Shown here: positions 9,228-17,933 of the stretch, piece after piece
Layout of the letters: every line of letters starts with the position of its first letter
How positions within the stretch are numbered: position 1 is the stretch's first letter
Origin: Desulforhopalus sp.
GTDB taxonomy: Bacteria > Desulfobacterota > Desulfobulbia > Desulfobulbales > Desulfocapsaceae
Length of the DNA: 53,981 nucleotides
Reading direction: 5' to 3'
Assembly (NCBI GenBank): GCA_023231425.1
Contig: JALNVI010000014.1
Location: 1-53,981, forward strand
Notes under the pieces: model-generated
Databases searched by the model: none
What the model was told of the DNA's origin: nothing
The model's input: only the letters and a program-made list of their open reading frames with translations
Program-made: the position numbers and the translations under genes

Positions 9228-9926
9228 TTATCGCTCGCTATGCTCGCGGGAGAGGATTTGGTTTATGAAGATTGCGATGTCATCAATTTCTTTCAGGCAT
9301 ACGGAGTGCTCCATCTCGTATTCTTTAAACGTGCAGGAGAAACCCTGTTTCTTGAGATGCTCCAGTGCCCGGTCAGCAAGGACAGGAGGGACAACTGGAT
9401 CCAGCGTGCCGTGACAGACCAGAATGGGCAGGATTGTATTTGCTGGCGGGTATTCATCTCCAGCATCGCAGGGCACAGGGATGTATCCGGAAAGGGCAAT
9501 AATTCCGGCGAGTGGCGTGGGATGGCGCAGGCCGGTATGGTAGGCAACAGCTCCTCCTTGAGAAAATCCCACGAGAAGAATTTGATCGTCCCGCATACCC
9601 TTTTCCCGTTCCGCAGCGATAAAGGCTTCGATTTGTTTTCGACTTTCCTCCATGTCCTCCATGGAGACATTACGCGTTGTTCCGATACTTTTAATGTCAT
9701 ACCATGCGGGCATCGACATTCCATTGTTCAGTGTAACAGGTCGTATCGGGGCATGGGGAAAGATAAACTTTACAGCTGCTTTCAGTTGGGTTTCCAGTTG
9801 GGGAACGATCGGAGCAAAATCATGCCCATCAGCACCAAGGCCATGCATCCAGATAATCGTTAGCTGCGGGTTCTCTCTTTTTCCGGCGAGTATATGCGGT
9901 AAAAGGGTCTGTGTTTTTTCGGTCAT
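9228..9926 (-). CDS. Carboxylesterase/phospholipase family hydrolase
   Basis: Cytoplasmic alpha/beta hydrolase of 232 residues in the carboxylesterase-2 / acyl-protein thioesterase family (E. coli YpfH-like). The N-terminal IIWMHGLGADGHDF is the oxyanion-hole segment. The triad is S122 in GFSQGG, D176 in HGTLDPVVP and H207 in EMEHSV, with normal spacing. The substrate is not predictable beyond short-chain esters. It lies between fdhF and the relic of a second fdhF copy, on the opposite strand, so it may have entered or been inverted there after the duplication. Confidence 0.85.
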   Translation of the reverse strand: MTEKTQTLLPHILAGKRENPQLTIIWMHGLGADGHDFAPIVPQLETQLKAAVKFIFPHAPIRPVTLNNGMSMPAWYDIKSIGTTRNVSMEDMEESRKQIEAFIAAEREKGMRDDQILLVGFSQGGAVAYHTGLRHPTPLAGIIALSGYIPVPCDAGDEYPPANTILPILVCHGTLDPVVPPVLADRALEHLKKQGFSCTFKEYEMEHSVCLKEIDDIAIFINQILSREHSER

Positions 9927-10002
9927 AGAAATCCTGTTGGAATTTGGCGGTAAGAAGTACGCGTGCAGTATACGAGAGTTTCAATAAAGAAAACATTGAA
10001 TA

Positions 10003-10068
10003 ATCAGAGCGGAAAAATTTAAAAAGTTCCAGTCTGAAGAAATTATCTTCGATGACATTATTCACTGA
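10003..10068 (+). pseudogene. 3' remnant of a second fdhF gene
   Basis: Twenty-two codons ending in TGA translate to IRAEKFKKFQSEEIIFDDII plus H. The true fdhF ends IRAEKLEKFQSEKIIFDNVA plus H at 8801-8866. Most differences are conservative or synonymous, so this is the tail of a paralogue that evolved under selection before the rest was lost. Homology starts abruptly at ATCAGAGCGG, immediately after AACATTGAATA, which resembles a DE-1 end. The following 130 bp also match the DNA downstream of fdhF. Confidence 0.8.
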
Positions 10069-10084
10069 TTTTTTGCGGAATCGC

Positions 10085-10196
10085 GGTACAATAAAAAACT
10101 TGAAAGGACTGACACTGCTGGAAGTCTTCACGGGAAAATGTGTTGCACCTGTTACGTGGTGAATGCAGCCAGCAGTTAATCAATAAAGGGTCCCTT
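10085..10196 (+). repeat. Post-fdhF block, second copy
   Basis: Counterpart of 8931-9060, lying after the fdhF tail relic. It shares CTGACACTGCTGGAAGTCTT, TGTTGCACCTG, TGAATGCAGCC and AAAGGGTC with the first copy. The fdhF terminator hairpin is not preserved here. It ends about 20 bp before the next gene. Confidence 0.7.
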
Positions 10197-10216
10197 GAAT
10201 ACTTTCCAACAGGAAA

Positions 10217-10999
10217 ATGAAACTCCACTATAACAAAACAGGCACCGGCCCGCCCCTCATCCTCATCCACGGTCTCTTCGGCAACGGCGAAAACCTGTTA
10301 CCACTTGCGCAGTCTCTTGCCCCGCATTTCACGGTTTACCTCCCTGATCTGCGCAACCACGGGCTGTCGCCCCACGCTGAGGATCAGAGCCACGCCGCCA
10401 TGGCAGAGGACCTGCATCAATTCGTTGTCGAGGAAAAAATCGCCCGGACGGCTGTAGCAGGCCATTCCATGGGCGGAAAGGTCGCGATGAGTTTTACCCT
10501 TTCCTTTCCCCATCTTGTCACCCGCCTTGTTTCTCTCGATATGGCACCAATGGATTACAACTCTGAATATTCCGATGTCCTGGAGAAAAGTATTGCTGTC
10601 ATGATGGAGCTGAATCTTACACAATTCTCCTCCCGAGGGGCAGTAATGGAAGAGATGCGAAAGAGACTCAAAGACAGAAAGCTGGTCGGCTTTTTTGCGA
10701 AGAATCTCGAAAAAGAGCGCGGGAAATTCTACTGGCGCTGCAATTTGCCAGCGTTTCGTAAATATATAACAGCGATTCGCGGGGGGCTTGAGGAGTTTGC
10801 CCCCCTGGCACCCTGCCCTGTTCCCGCGCTCTTCCTCTTTGGTGGCGAGTCCGGCTATCTGCAACCAGGTGTCAGGAAGCAGATCCAGAGATTTTTTCCA
10901 GACAATAGCGTAAAGGTGATACCACAGGCTGGTCACTGGCTGCACAGTGATCAGCCTGTGATGGTGAGGGAAACAGTTTTCCATTTTCTCACGGAATAA
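10217..10999 (+). CDS. YbfF-type alpha/beta hydrolase (esterase)
   Basis: A 260-residue alpha/beta hydrolase with HGLFGNGEN as oxyanion-hole region, the nucleophile S84 in AGHSMGGKVA, D108 in SLDMAP and H240 in QAGHWLHSD. The 24-residue spacing between Ser and the early Asp is characteristic of the YbfF / ABHD11 group, in which the acid lies after strand 6 rather than strand 7. These enzymes hydrolyse short acyl esters or acyl-CoAs; the physiological substrate is unknown. AGGA lies 4 nt before the ATG. The product is cytoplasmic, without a signal peptide. Confidence 0.87.
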   Translation: MKLHYNKTGTGPPLILIHGLFGNGENLLPLAQSLAPHFTVYLPDLRNHGLSPHAEDQSHAAMAEDLHQFVVEEKIARTAVAGHSMGGKVAMSFTLSFPHLVTRLVSLDMAPMDYNSEYSDVLEKSIAVMMELNLTQFSSRGAVMEEMRKRLKDRKLVGFFAKNLEKERGKFYWRCNLPAFRKYITAIRGGLEEFAPLAPCPVPALFLFGGESGYLQPGVRKQIQRFFPDNSVKVIPQAGHWLHSDQPVMVRETVFHFLTE

Positions 11000-11020
11000 A
11001 CGTCTCCGCCGATTATACTA

Positions 11021-11117
11021 TTTTTTGCTGACCAGAGAACGCGGCTGGAATCCACTTCTGCATTGACTGCCCCCGGGCTGTTTTTGAATTCACCAATACA
11101 AAGTGGAAAAGGGCATT
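11021..11117 (+). repeat. DE-4 repeat, copy 1
   Basis: About 95 bp matched at 27708-27800. Shared pieces include CCAGAGAACG, CATTGACTGCCCC, TTTGAATTC and TACAAAG. A fragment (TTTTTTACTGACCAGAGCACG) also occurs at about 17610. It is non-coding and of unknown origin, and directly precedes a DE-3 element. Confidence 0.65.
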
Positions 11118-11136
11118 TTATATAAAAAAGACAAAG

Positions 11137-11375
11137 AATTTCACCGCGAAGGACACGAAGAGTAAAGATAGAACAACAACAGCAATTTCCTGTTTAGTTT
11201 TAAAATCTTTTTTTAAAGTTTTTTGCCTTTATTCGCATGTTTAGATCTTTTATTCGTTGGCAAAAAGTTTTTCGCTGTTCCGTCTTTTGCTTTTCCCTGT
11301 CTCCCGTCTCCTTTCTCCCGCTTTTGCCTTTCTTCGCGTTCCTTCGCGTTCTTCGCGGTAAAAAAATGCCTTACC
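11137..11375. repeat. DE-3 element with inverted TTCACCGCGAAG ends, copy 1
   Basis: The left end TTTCACCGCGAAGGACACGA and the right end TTCGCGTTCTTCGCGGTAAA are imperfect inverted repeats about 240 bp apart. The interior is T/C-rich and has no convincing gene. A second copy lies at 17546-17885. Together with DE-4 this fills the 385-bp gap before the phosphofructokinase stop codon. Confidence 0.65.
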
Positions 11376-11384
11376 GCCTTTATA

Positions 11385-12515
11385 TTATTTATCCCCGAGG
11401 CAGGTTCCGACGTCACGGGCAGCGGCAACCCAGGGGTGATCCAGCGGCACCAGTTTTTTCTTGCCGACAACATCTTTCAGCGGTACAGCTTTTGTGTTTC
11501 CCCCATCCACCGCCACCATGATACCTGTCTCCCCTTTTTCAATATAGTCCACACAGGCGGTGCCAACCCTTGTGGCAAGCAGACGGTCTGCCGCAGAGGG
11601 TGTTCCACCGCGCTGATAGTGACCGAGGATGGTCACTCGGGACTCAAGCCCGGTCATCTCCTCAAGCTCCTGAGAGAGGCGCAGCGTATTGTTGCTGTTG
11701 TTATGGGCAAAGACGGCAAGAGCCTCATTCATCTTCTTCGCCATCGACTTATCTCCCTTCGCTTTGGCAGCCGTCTTCTTGTTTTTCAACTTCCAATATT
11801 CCTTGTACTGCCCTTTGTCGAGAGCCCCCTCTGCCACGGCAACAATACTGAAATTGGTACCGCACTGCTGCCGATGTTTTATCGCAGCGGCAACCACCGT
11901 CAGGTCATAGCCTATTTCTGGAATGAGAATGACATCTGCCCCGCCGGCAATACCGGAACCAAGAGCCAGCCAGCCCGAGTTGTGTCCCATTATTTCACAG
12001 ACAATGATGCGGTGATGACTGTGCGCCGTAGAGTGGAGCCGGTCGAGGGCATCCGTGGCGATTTCCATGGCAGTATCAAATCCGAAGGTAATATCGGTCA
12101 TGGCGACATCATTATCGATGGTCTTCGGCAGGGTAATGATCTTGAGTCCCTTCTGATGCAGCCGGAAGGCATTCTTCTGCGTACCGCCACCGCCGATGCA
12201 GACCAGCACATCAAGGTTGTTGCGCTCGTAATTGTCACAGATGGCATCAGTCATATCCATCATTTCGTTGCCCACCGGCATCTTGTGCGGCTTGTCACGG
12301 CTGGTGCCGAGGATCGTGCCACCCCTGGTCAGGATGGAGGAGAGGGCCTCCCGGTCGAGACGCATGGTGCGGTTCTCCATCAGGCCGCGGAAACCGTCGC
12401 GAAAGCCAAGGATGCGCATATTCCGGGACAGGGCAGTCTTGCCGATGGCGCGAATGGCTGCGTTGAGACCAGGGCTGTCGCCTCCGGCGGTCAGTATTCC
12501 GATGTGAAGACTCAT
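11385..12515 (-). CDS. 6-phosphofructokinase (group III-like, probably ATP-dependent)
   Basis: Converts fructose 6-phosphate to fructose 1,6-bisphosphate; 376 residues. Family motifs are the N-terminal GILTAGGDSPGLNA, PKTIDNDV with the catalytic Asp, and EIMGHNSGWLA. At the phospho-donor site GGGGT (108-112) replaces the usual GGDGS or GGDDT, so the discriminating position is Gly (ATP type). The Lys before TIDND (K131) is the PPi-type residue. That Gly/Lys combination is known from ATP-using group III enzymes such as that of Streptomyces. ATP is therefore favoured, but PPi use is not excluded. A strong GGAGGAG site precedes the ATG. It is divergent from rsmI. Confidence 0.87.
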   Translation of the reverse strand: MSLHIGILTAGGDSPGLNAAIRAIGKTALSRNMRILGFRDGFRGLMENRTMRLDREALSSILTRGGTILGTSRDKPHKMPVGNEMMDMTDAICDNYERNNLDVLVCIGGGGTQKNAFRLHQKGLKIITLPKTIDNDVAMTDITFGFDTAMEIATDALDRLHSTAHSHHRIIVCEIMGHNSGWLALGSGIAGGADVILIPEIGYDLTVVAAAIKHRQQCGTNFSIVAVAEGALDKGQYKEYWKLKNKKTAAKAKGDKSMAKKMNEALAVFAHNNSNNTLRLSQELEEMTGLESRVTILGHYQRGGTPSAADRLLATRVGTACVDYIEKGETGIMVAVDGGNTKAVPLKDVVGKKKLVPLDHPWVAAARDVGTCLGDK

Positions 12516-12640
12516 ATTCTCCTCCGAGTATATTTATGGTATAGAACTTTCATTCGGAATTATCACCCGCGTCGACAAAAAGTTCAACAGATAACGAAGA
12601 ATCGGCGCAGCCTGTTCTCTCCCCTCACACACCAAACCCA

Positions 12641-13492
12641 ATGAAACCCGGAACTCTCTACATTGTGCCCACCCCCATCGGCAACCTCGAAGATATCACC
12701 CTGCGCGCCCTGCGGATCTTGAAGGAGGTGGCTCTCATTGCCGCCGAAGACACCCGCCACAGTCGCAAGCTGCTCACCCATTTCGGCATTGGCACCCGGC
12801 TCGTTTCCTACTACCGCGAGAAAGAGGCGGAGAAGGCCATCGGTTTCGTTAAACTGCTGCAGGAGGGCAAAGATCTTGCACTGATCAGCGACGCGGGGAC
12901 TCCCGCCATCTCTGATCCAGGAGCCATCCTCGTGCGGGCGGTACAGAAAGCGGGACTGCCGGTCGTTCCCCTGCCCGGGGCCTCCGCGGTCACCTCTGCC
13001 TTTTCCGCCTCCGGGATTTTCTCAACGGGCTATACCTTTCTCGGGTTTCCCCCGGCAAAGAGTGGCGCAAGGCAGAAATTTCTGCAAAGACTGGTTCACC
13101 ATGACCTGCCGGTGATTCTCTACGAATCTCCGCGACGAATTGAGGCACTGCTTAAAGATTCCCTGGAGGTGCTCGGCGAACGAGACGCCTTCTTTGCGCG
13201 GGAGCTGAGCAAAAGCCATGAAGAGCTGCTTCCCGGGTCCCTTTCCACCCTGCTGGAGCGGGTACGCGAGGGTGTGCGTGGAGAATTTGTCCTCATCATC
13301 TGCCCGGCGGCACCGGAGGAAATAACCGGAGAGAGCCTTGAAGAGTTGCTGATCTGGCACCGCGATAACAGTGAGATCAGTGTAAAAGAAGTGAGTAAAA
13401 AGCTTGCCGGAGACCTCGGCATATCCAAATCAAAGGTATATCAGATGGCTCTTGAACTGTGGCAGGACCGTCCAGAGGATGAAAACCCGTGA
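12641..13492 (+). CDS. rsmI: 16S rRNA (cytidine-1402-2'-O)-methyltransferase RsmI
   Basis: SAM-dependent ribose methyltransferase acting with RsmH on C1402 of 16S rRNA; 283 residues, normal length. It has the tetrapyrrole-methylase fold signatures VPTPIGNLEDITLRAL at the N-terminus, AAEDTRHSRKLL, ISDAGTPAISDPG (SAM-binding) and PLPGASAVTSAFSASG. The C-terminal HTH-like tail ISVKEVSKKLAGDLGISKS is also typical. The start follows a weak ribosome-binding region. The gene is divergent from phosphofructokinase and precedes the LPS genes by about 100 bp. Confidence 0.93.
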   Translation: MKPGTLYIVPTPIGNLEDITLRALRILKEVALIAAEDTRHSRKLLTHFGIGTRLVSYYREKEAEKAIGFVKLLQEGKDLALISDAGTPAISDPGAILVRAVQKAGLPVVPLPGASAVTSAFSASGIFSTGYTFLGFPPAKSGARQKFLQRLVHHDLPVILYESPRRIEALLKDSLEVLGERDAFFARELSKSHEELLPGSLSTLLERVREGVRGEFVLIICPAAPEEITGESLEELLIWHRDNSEISVKEVSKKLAGDLGISKSKVYQMALELWQDRPEDENP

Positions 13493-13597
13493 AAGTCACG
13501 ACCAAAACCTGCCCTCCCCGAATTCACCTTTCACAAAGGGGCATTCTAGAGTAAACTGGGGGGTTTTACGTTTTTCTTGCTCAACCTGAGGCAGTTC

Positions 13598-14530
13598 ATG
13601 AGACCCAAATATATCGTAGAGTACGCCGCACTTCGCTCCGTCATCTTTTTCATCAACCTTTTCCCCGTGCAGCTGATTATGCTTTTCTGTACCTCAGTCG
13701 GCTGGCTGACCTGGGTATTCGCGCCGTTTCGTCTGCGGGTTACCTGCAAAAACATGAGTATTGCCCTGCCGGACCGAACGCGCAGTGAACGAATGCGCCT
13801 GCTGCGCCGTGCCTATATCCAGATCTGCCGCACCTTCGGTGCAGTTTTCATTCTCCACAGACCGAGTATGCGAAGAATGATAAACACTACCGTTATCAGC
13901 GGACAGGACGTTGTCGACCAGGCACTGGCACAGGGCAAAGGCGTTATTCTCACGACCTGCCACGCCTGCTGGTTTGAGGCCTTTTTCGCCTGGTTCAACG
14001 CCTCCGCCCTGCCCACCACCCTCATCTACCAGAAACAGCGAAACCCTTTGTCCAATAATTTTTTTCTGGATCAACGACGCCATCACAGCGGCAACAATCT
14101 TGAATATATCACCAGCAACGAAAAGCTGAGTGCCTATGAGAAAATTCTGCAGCGGGGTCGTCTGCTGATCATCAGCCTTGATCAGAATTATAACAAGAAC
14201 GGGACCCCCATTCCTTTTTTCAAGCACACCCTCTCCTGCGCCCGCGGTACAGGACTGCTCCATCTGAAGACCGGTGCCCCCGTGCTGACCAGCGTCTACT
14301 ATATGAAAGACGGACAGATGCACATCGATTTCAAAAAGGTGGAACTCCCCGAATATCAAGAAGTAAACGAAGAAAATATCAACGACATCTGCTCCCGCGC
14401 CATCCGCGACTATGAATCCTTCTTCCGCACATATCCGGAACAGTGGTTCAGTCTCTATCACCGGCTGTGGAGCAAAAAACCAGACTTTTATCCTGAAATA
14501 AAACGCACTCTGAGAGAAATTTTTCTCTGA
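13598..14530 (+). CDS. LpxL/HtrB-family lipid A acyltransferase
   Basis: Membrane-anchored lysophospholipid acyltransferase of 310 residues that adds secondary acyl chains to Kdo-lipid A. It has an N-terminal hydrophobic anchor (residues 15-40) and a central LTTCHACWFEAFFAWF; in this family the catalytic HX4(D/E) motif falls here (H-A-C-W-F-E). Later motifs RGRLLIISLDQNY and GAPVLTSVYY fit the family. The ATG at 13598 was chosen because GAGG lies 6 nt upstream; a TTG at 13577 is a less likely start. msbA follows almost immediately, so the acyltransferase and the flippase for its product are probably co-expressed. Confidence 0.85.
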   Translation: MRPKYIVEYAALRSVIFFINLFPVQLIMLFCTSVGWLTWVFAPFRLRVTCKNMSIALPDRTRSERMRLLRRAYIQICRTFGAVFILHRPSMRRMINTTVISGQDVVDQALAQGKGVILTTCHACWFEAFFAWFNASALPTTLIYQKQRNPLSNNFFLDQRRHHSGNNLEYITSNEKLSAYEKILQRGRLLIISLDQNYNKNGTPIPFFKHTLSCARGTGLLHLKTGAPVLTSVYYMKDGQMHIDFKKVELPEYQEVNEENINDICSRAIRDYESFFRTYPEQWFSLYHRLWSKKPDFYPEIKRTLREIFL

Positions 14531-14558
14531 TGTGCTCTCTTCTTCCCCCAACTGCCAT

Positions 14559-16310
14559 ATGATGACAAACAAAGAGCTTATTCAGCGCCTCTATCACGAG
14601 GTTATCAAGTATCACCAGACCCGGCTGATTATAGCCTCCATCTGCATGATTTTCGTTGCCGGATTCACCGGTGCCCAGGCCTGGCTGGTAAAAGATCTGC
14701 TCGACAAGATCTTTCTTGAAAAAAATACCTTTTTTTTGGAGATACTGCCCCTCGTGGTGGTCGGTGTCTTCTTTGCCAAAGGCCTTTTTTTCTATATCTA
14801 TTCCATGTTGCTTGAGCGTGTCGGGCAGTCAGTAACCCGTGATTTCCGGATAAAGCTCTTCAATCATATTCACGAACAGTCGCTGGATTTCTTTAATTCA
14901 ATGCCCACCGGCACGTTGATTTCCCGCATTATTTCAGATGTAACCCTGCTTCAGCAGGCAGTTTCCAAGGCACTGGTGGGAGCCGTGCGGGATTTATTTC
15001 AGGTGTTTTTCCTGCTTTTCGTGGTTTTTTATATGGACTGGAAACTGGCAATGGTCTCCTTTATTGTGCTGCCGGTAGCGATTTTCCCCATTGTCCGCTT
15101 CGGCAAACTCTTTCGTAAACTGAGCACCAAGACCCAGGAAGAGACTGCCATGGTCTCCAACATCCTCCATGAGACAATCACCGGCAACCGTATCGTCAAG
15201 GCTTTTTGCCGGGAAAAATATGAGGGTGACCGACTTACCGCTCAGGTTGAGAGCCTCTTTCAGCTGACCATGAAAGACGCCCGCTATCGCTGTCTGCAGC
15301 ATCCGCTGATGGAGTCCATCGGCGGCGTCGCCATTGCGGCGATTATCTGGTTCGGCGGGATGCAGGTCATCCACGGCACCTCCACGCCAGGGACATTTTT
15401 TGCCTTTCTTACAGCACTCATCGCCGCCTACGAACCGATAAAGACCATATCGAATCTGAACGCCACCCTGCAGCAGGGGCTGGCCGCTGTCACTCGTATC
15501 TACTCTCTGCTCGACATGAAACCGGAGATTCAGGACAGCCCCCACGCTGCAATTCTGCCCCCCTTCACCCATGAAATTATCTTTAAAGATATCAACTTTC
15601 GTTATGAGAAAGGCGCCAATGCAGGGGCAGACGGACAGGTGCTCAAGAATCTCAATCTCACAGTTCCTGCCGGTCAGGCGCTGGCTATTGTCGGCCCCTC
15701 CGGTGGAGGCAAAACCACGCTGACCAACCTGATTCCCCGCTTCATCGACCTTCAAAACGGAAGCCTCACCATTGACGGACATGATATCCGCGACGTAACT
15801 ACCGATTCTCTACGGAATCAAATCTCCATGGTCACCCAGCAGACGATTCTCTTCAACGACACGGTACGGAATAATATTGCCTATTCGCGACTTGATGCGG
15901 ACATGGAGGAAATTGAGGCAGCGGCGAACGCAGCCCACGCCCTCGGCTTTATCAATGAACTTCCGAAAGGATTTAACACCGTCATCGGCGAAGGCGGTGC
16001 ACGCCTCTCCGGAGGGGAAAAACAACGCCTCTCTATCGCCCGCGCACTGTTGAAGAATGCACCAATTCTCATTCTTGATGAGGCCACGTCAGCTCTTGAT
16101 ACAGAATCAGAGCAGGAGGTACAGAAGGCACTGGAGAACCTGATGAAAAACCGCACCACCTTTGTCATCGCACACAGGCTCTCCACCATTCGCAATGCCG
16201 ACCGCATCATCGTCGTGCAGAACGGGCAGATTGTGGAAGAGGGTAGTCATGAGTTTCTGATGGATATGGATGGCGTCTATCGGCAGCTGCATAATATTCA
16301 GTATAAGTAA
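14559..16310 (+). CDS. msbA: Lipid A export ABC transporter (MsbA-like)
   Basis: Fused permease/ATPase half-transporter of 583 residues that works as a homodimer, flipping lipid A-core across the inner membrane. Six membrane segments occupy residues 1-310. The nucleotide-binding domain has Walker A GPSGGGKTT, signature LSGGEKQR, Walker B ILILDEATSALD and switch His in IAHRLST. The assignment to lipid A rests on the neighbouring acyltransferase and O-antigen ligase; other type IV exporters share the fold. A GTG at 14532 is in frame, but the ATG pair at 14559/14562 matches the family's start better. Confidence 0.88.
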   Translation: MMTNKELIQRLYHEVIKYHQTRLIIASICMIFVAGFTGAQAWLVKDLLDKIFLEKNTFFLEILPLVVVGVFFAKGLFFYIYSMLLERVGQSVTRDFRIKLFNHIHEQSLDFFNSMPTGTLISRIISDVTLLQQAVSKALVGAVRDLFQVFFLLFVVFYMDWKLAMVSFIVLPVAIFPIVRFGKLFRKLSTKTQEETAMVSNILHETITGNRIVKAFCREKYEGDRLTAQVESLFQLTMKDARYRCLQHPLMESIGGVAIAAIIWFGGMQVIHGTSTPGTFFAFLTALIAAYEPIKTISNLNATLQQGLAAVTRIYSLLDMKPEIQDSPHAAILPPFTHEIIFKDINFRYEKGANAGADGQVLKNLNLTVPAGQALAIVGPSGGGKTTLTNLIPRFIDLQNGSLTIDGHDIRDVTTDSLRNQISMVTQQTILFNDTVRNNIAYSRLDADMEEIEAAANAAHALGFINELPKGFNTVIGEGGARLSGGEKQRLSIARALLKNAPILILDEATSALDTESEQEVQKALENLMKNRTTFVIAHRLSTIRNADRIIVVQNGQIVEEGSHEFLMDMDGVYRQLHNIQYK

Positions 16311-16322
16311 GGCAGGCGCCCC

Positions 16323-17600
16323 ATGAGCAGGACATCTTTTACCGATTTTTCATTCAAGGCCGGACTCTTTTTCCTTTACGCAAGCTGTTTCTTTATACCG
16401 CTCGCCACCTCATTTCAGAGCATCAGTACCACTGCAATGGTCATCTTCTGGCTGCTCTCCGGCGAAGTGAAAAAGTTTCCGGCGCTCATGCGTAAATATC
16501 ACATTCTCTGGCCACCCATTCTTTTGCTGGCCATGTTCGCGATCGCCATCTTCTACAGTATTGGCAGCTGGGAGGACCGTCTCGAGTTTTTTAAAAAATA
16601 TCGTGAGCTGGCCTTCTTTCCCATAGTTATCTCTCTTCTTCTCACCGCTGAAATAAAGTCCGGCAACACAAAGGCTGTGGAGACCGCCAAGCTCAGTTTT
16701 CTCTGCGGATCTGCCGCACTCATGGTTATCTCTTACCTGATGTATTTCGGACTGATTCTTTCTGAGAGAACAGGTTATTCCACCCTCCACCACATCACCC
16801 ACAGCTTCTTCATGGCGCTGCTCTCCTTCTGGGCACTGCAGTATGCCCTGCGGCCAAAGGGAAAAATCAGACCGCTGCTGCGCGGGCTTCTGCTCGGAGT
16901 GTTCCTGCTCGCAGCAGGGAATCTTCTCTTTATTTCTCCCGGAAGAACCGGCATGGCGACACTGGTTGTGCTGATGGTTGTTACACTTTTGCAGAGACTG
17001 CGACCAAAGCAGTGCGCAGTGGCAACGGTCTTGCTGGCAGCACTTTGCGGGGGAATCTACTGCACTTCAGCGCATGTCTCTACGAGAGTGAACCAGGCAA
17101 TAGCGGAGGTGAAGAAGTATCATCCGGAAGATTCCCGAACCTCTCTGGGGATGAGATTTGACTGGTGGCATAACAGCGTAACCCTGATCAAAGAGTCACC
17201 GATAATCGGCTACGGCACGGGCTCTTTTCGCGCAGCACAACTGCTGGTGAAAAACAAATGGACCAAACGTACCGTCAATCCGCATAACGAATACCTGCTC
17301 ATCTTCGTGCAGCTTGGGATTATCGGGGAAGCACTTTTTCTGTTAATGCTCTGCTCCCTCTTTGCATTCTCCTGCAAACTTCCAGAGGAAGAGAAGAACC
17401 TGCTGCAGGGTGCTGTGGTCGCTTTTGCCTGGGCCTGTCTTGCCAACTCTTTTCTCTTCGACTCCCACCCCAGCAATTTTTTAATGATCCTTTCGGCGGT
17501 GCTGGTTGCTGCGAGACTCCCTCAAGAAGGAAAAGCGGAAAAGCAGCTTTTTTCACCGCAAAGAATGCTAAGGAACGTGAAGGAAGGTAAAAACCTTTGA
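16323..17600 (+). CDS. waaL: O-antigen ligase family protein (WaaL-like)
   Basis: Polytopic membrane protein of 425 residues with about 10-12 hydrophobic segments. The large periplasmic loop near residues 255-330 contains GYGTGSFRAAQ and VNPHNEYLLIFVQLGIIG, the Wzy_C / O-antigen ligase signature with the conserved His. It would join O-polysaccharide to lipid A-core at the periplasmic face. It lies 12 nt after msbA in the same direction. The last 17 residues or so (from LFSPQRML) are encoded by the end of a DE-3 repeat, so the native C-terminus has been replaced or extended by mobile DNA. Confidence 0.85.
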   Translation: MSRTSFTDFSFKAGLFFLYASCFFIPLATSFQSISTTAMVIFWLLSGEVKKFPALMRKYHILWPPILLLAMFAIAIFYSIGSWEDRLEFFKKYRELAFFPIVISLLLTAEIKSGNTKAVETAKLSFLCGSAALMVISYLMYFGLILSERTGYSTLHHITHSFFMALLSFWALQYALRPKGKIRPLLRGLLLGVFLLAAGNLLFISPGRTGMATLVVLMVVTLLQRLRPKQCAVATVLLAALCGGIYCTSAHVSTRVNQAIAEVKKYHPEDSRTSLGMRFDWWHNSVTLIKESPIIGYGTGSFRAAQLLVKNKWTKRTVNPHNEYLLIFVQLGIIGEALFLLMLCSLFAFSCKLPEEEKNLLQGAVVAFAWACLANSFLFDSHPSNFLMILSAVLVAARLPQEGKAEKQLFSPQRMLRNVKEGKNL

Positions 17601-17885
17601 GAATAAAGATTTTTTTACTGACCAGAGCACGGCTGCGTGAACATCTTTTTGGGTGATCACGAATGGCTAAACAGGATGTAAAATTGATCTCATTGTAGAG
17701 ACGTCCGCTGTGGAACGAGATGCATGTTGTGCTAATGACGCCCCAATTGGTCCTCTCTACAAAGACCTTTTGCTTTTCCCGTTCTCCTGTGCCTCCCTTC
17801 TTCCATCCTTCCCGCTGTAATTCAAGTCAATCTTTGTTTGCAAATTTTTTTCGCCTTTCTTTGCGTTCTTCGCGGAAAAAGTCTT
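17546..17885. repeat. DE-3 element, copy 2, overlapping the waaL 3' end
   Basis: The left end TTTTTCACCGCAAAGAATGC with AAGGAACGTGAAGG lies inside the last codons of the ligase gene. The right end TTTGCGTTCTTCGCGGAAAA is the inverted counterpart. The interior contains a DE-4 fragment near 17610 and a T/C-rich segment (CTTTTGCTTTTCCCGTTCTC) resembling copy 1. The remaining bases up to 17933 carry no gene; TATTCGATGTGTCCT at about 17922 looks like a lone DE-1 end. Confidence 0.65.
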
Positions 17886-17933
17886 TGTCTTTTCCATAAT
17901 TTTTTTTGAAAAGTTACGAGTATTCGATGTGTC

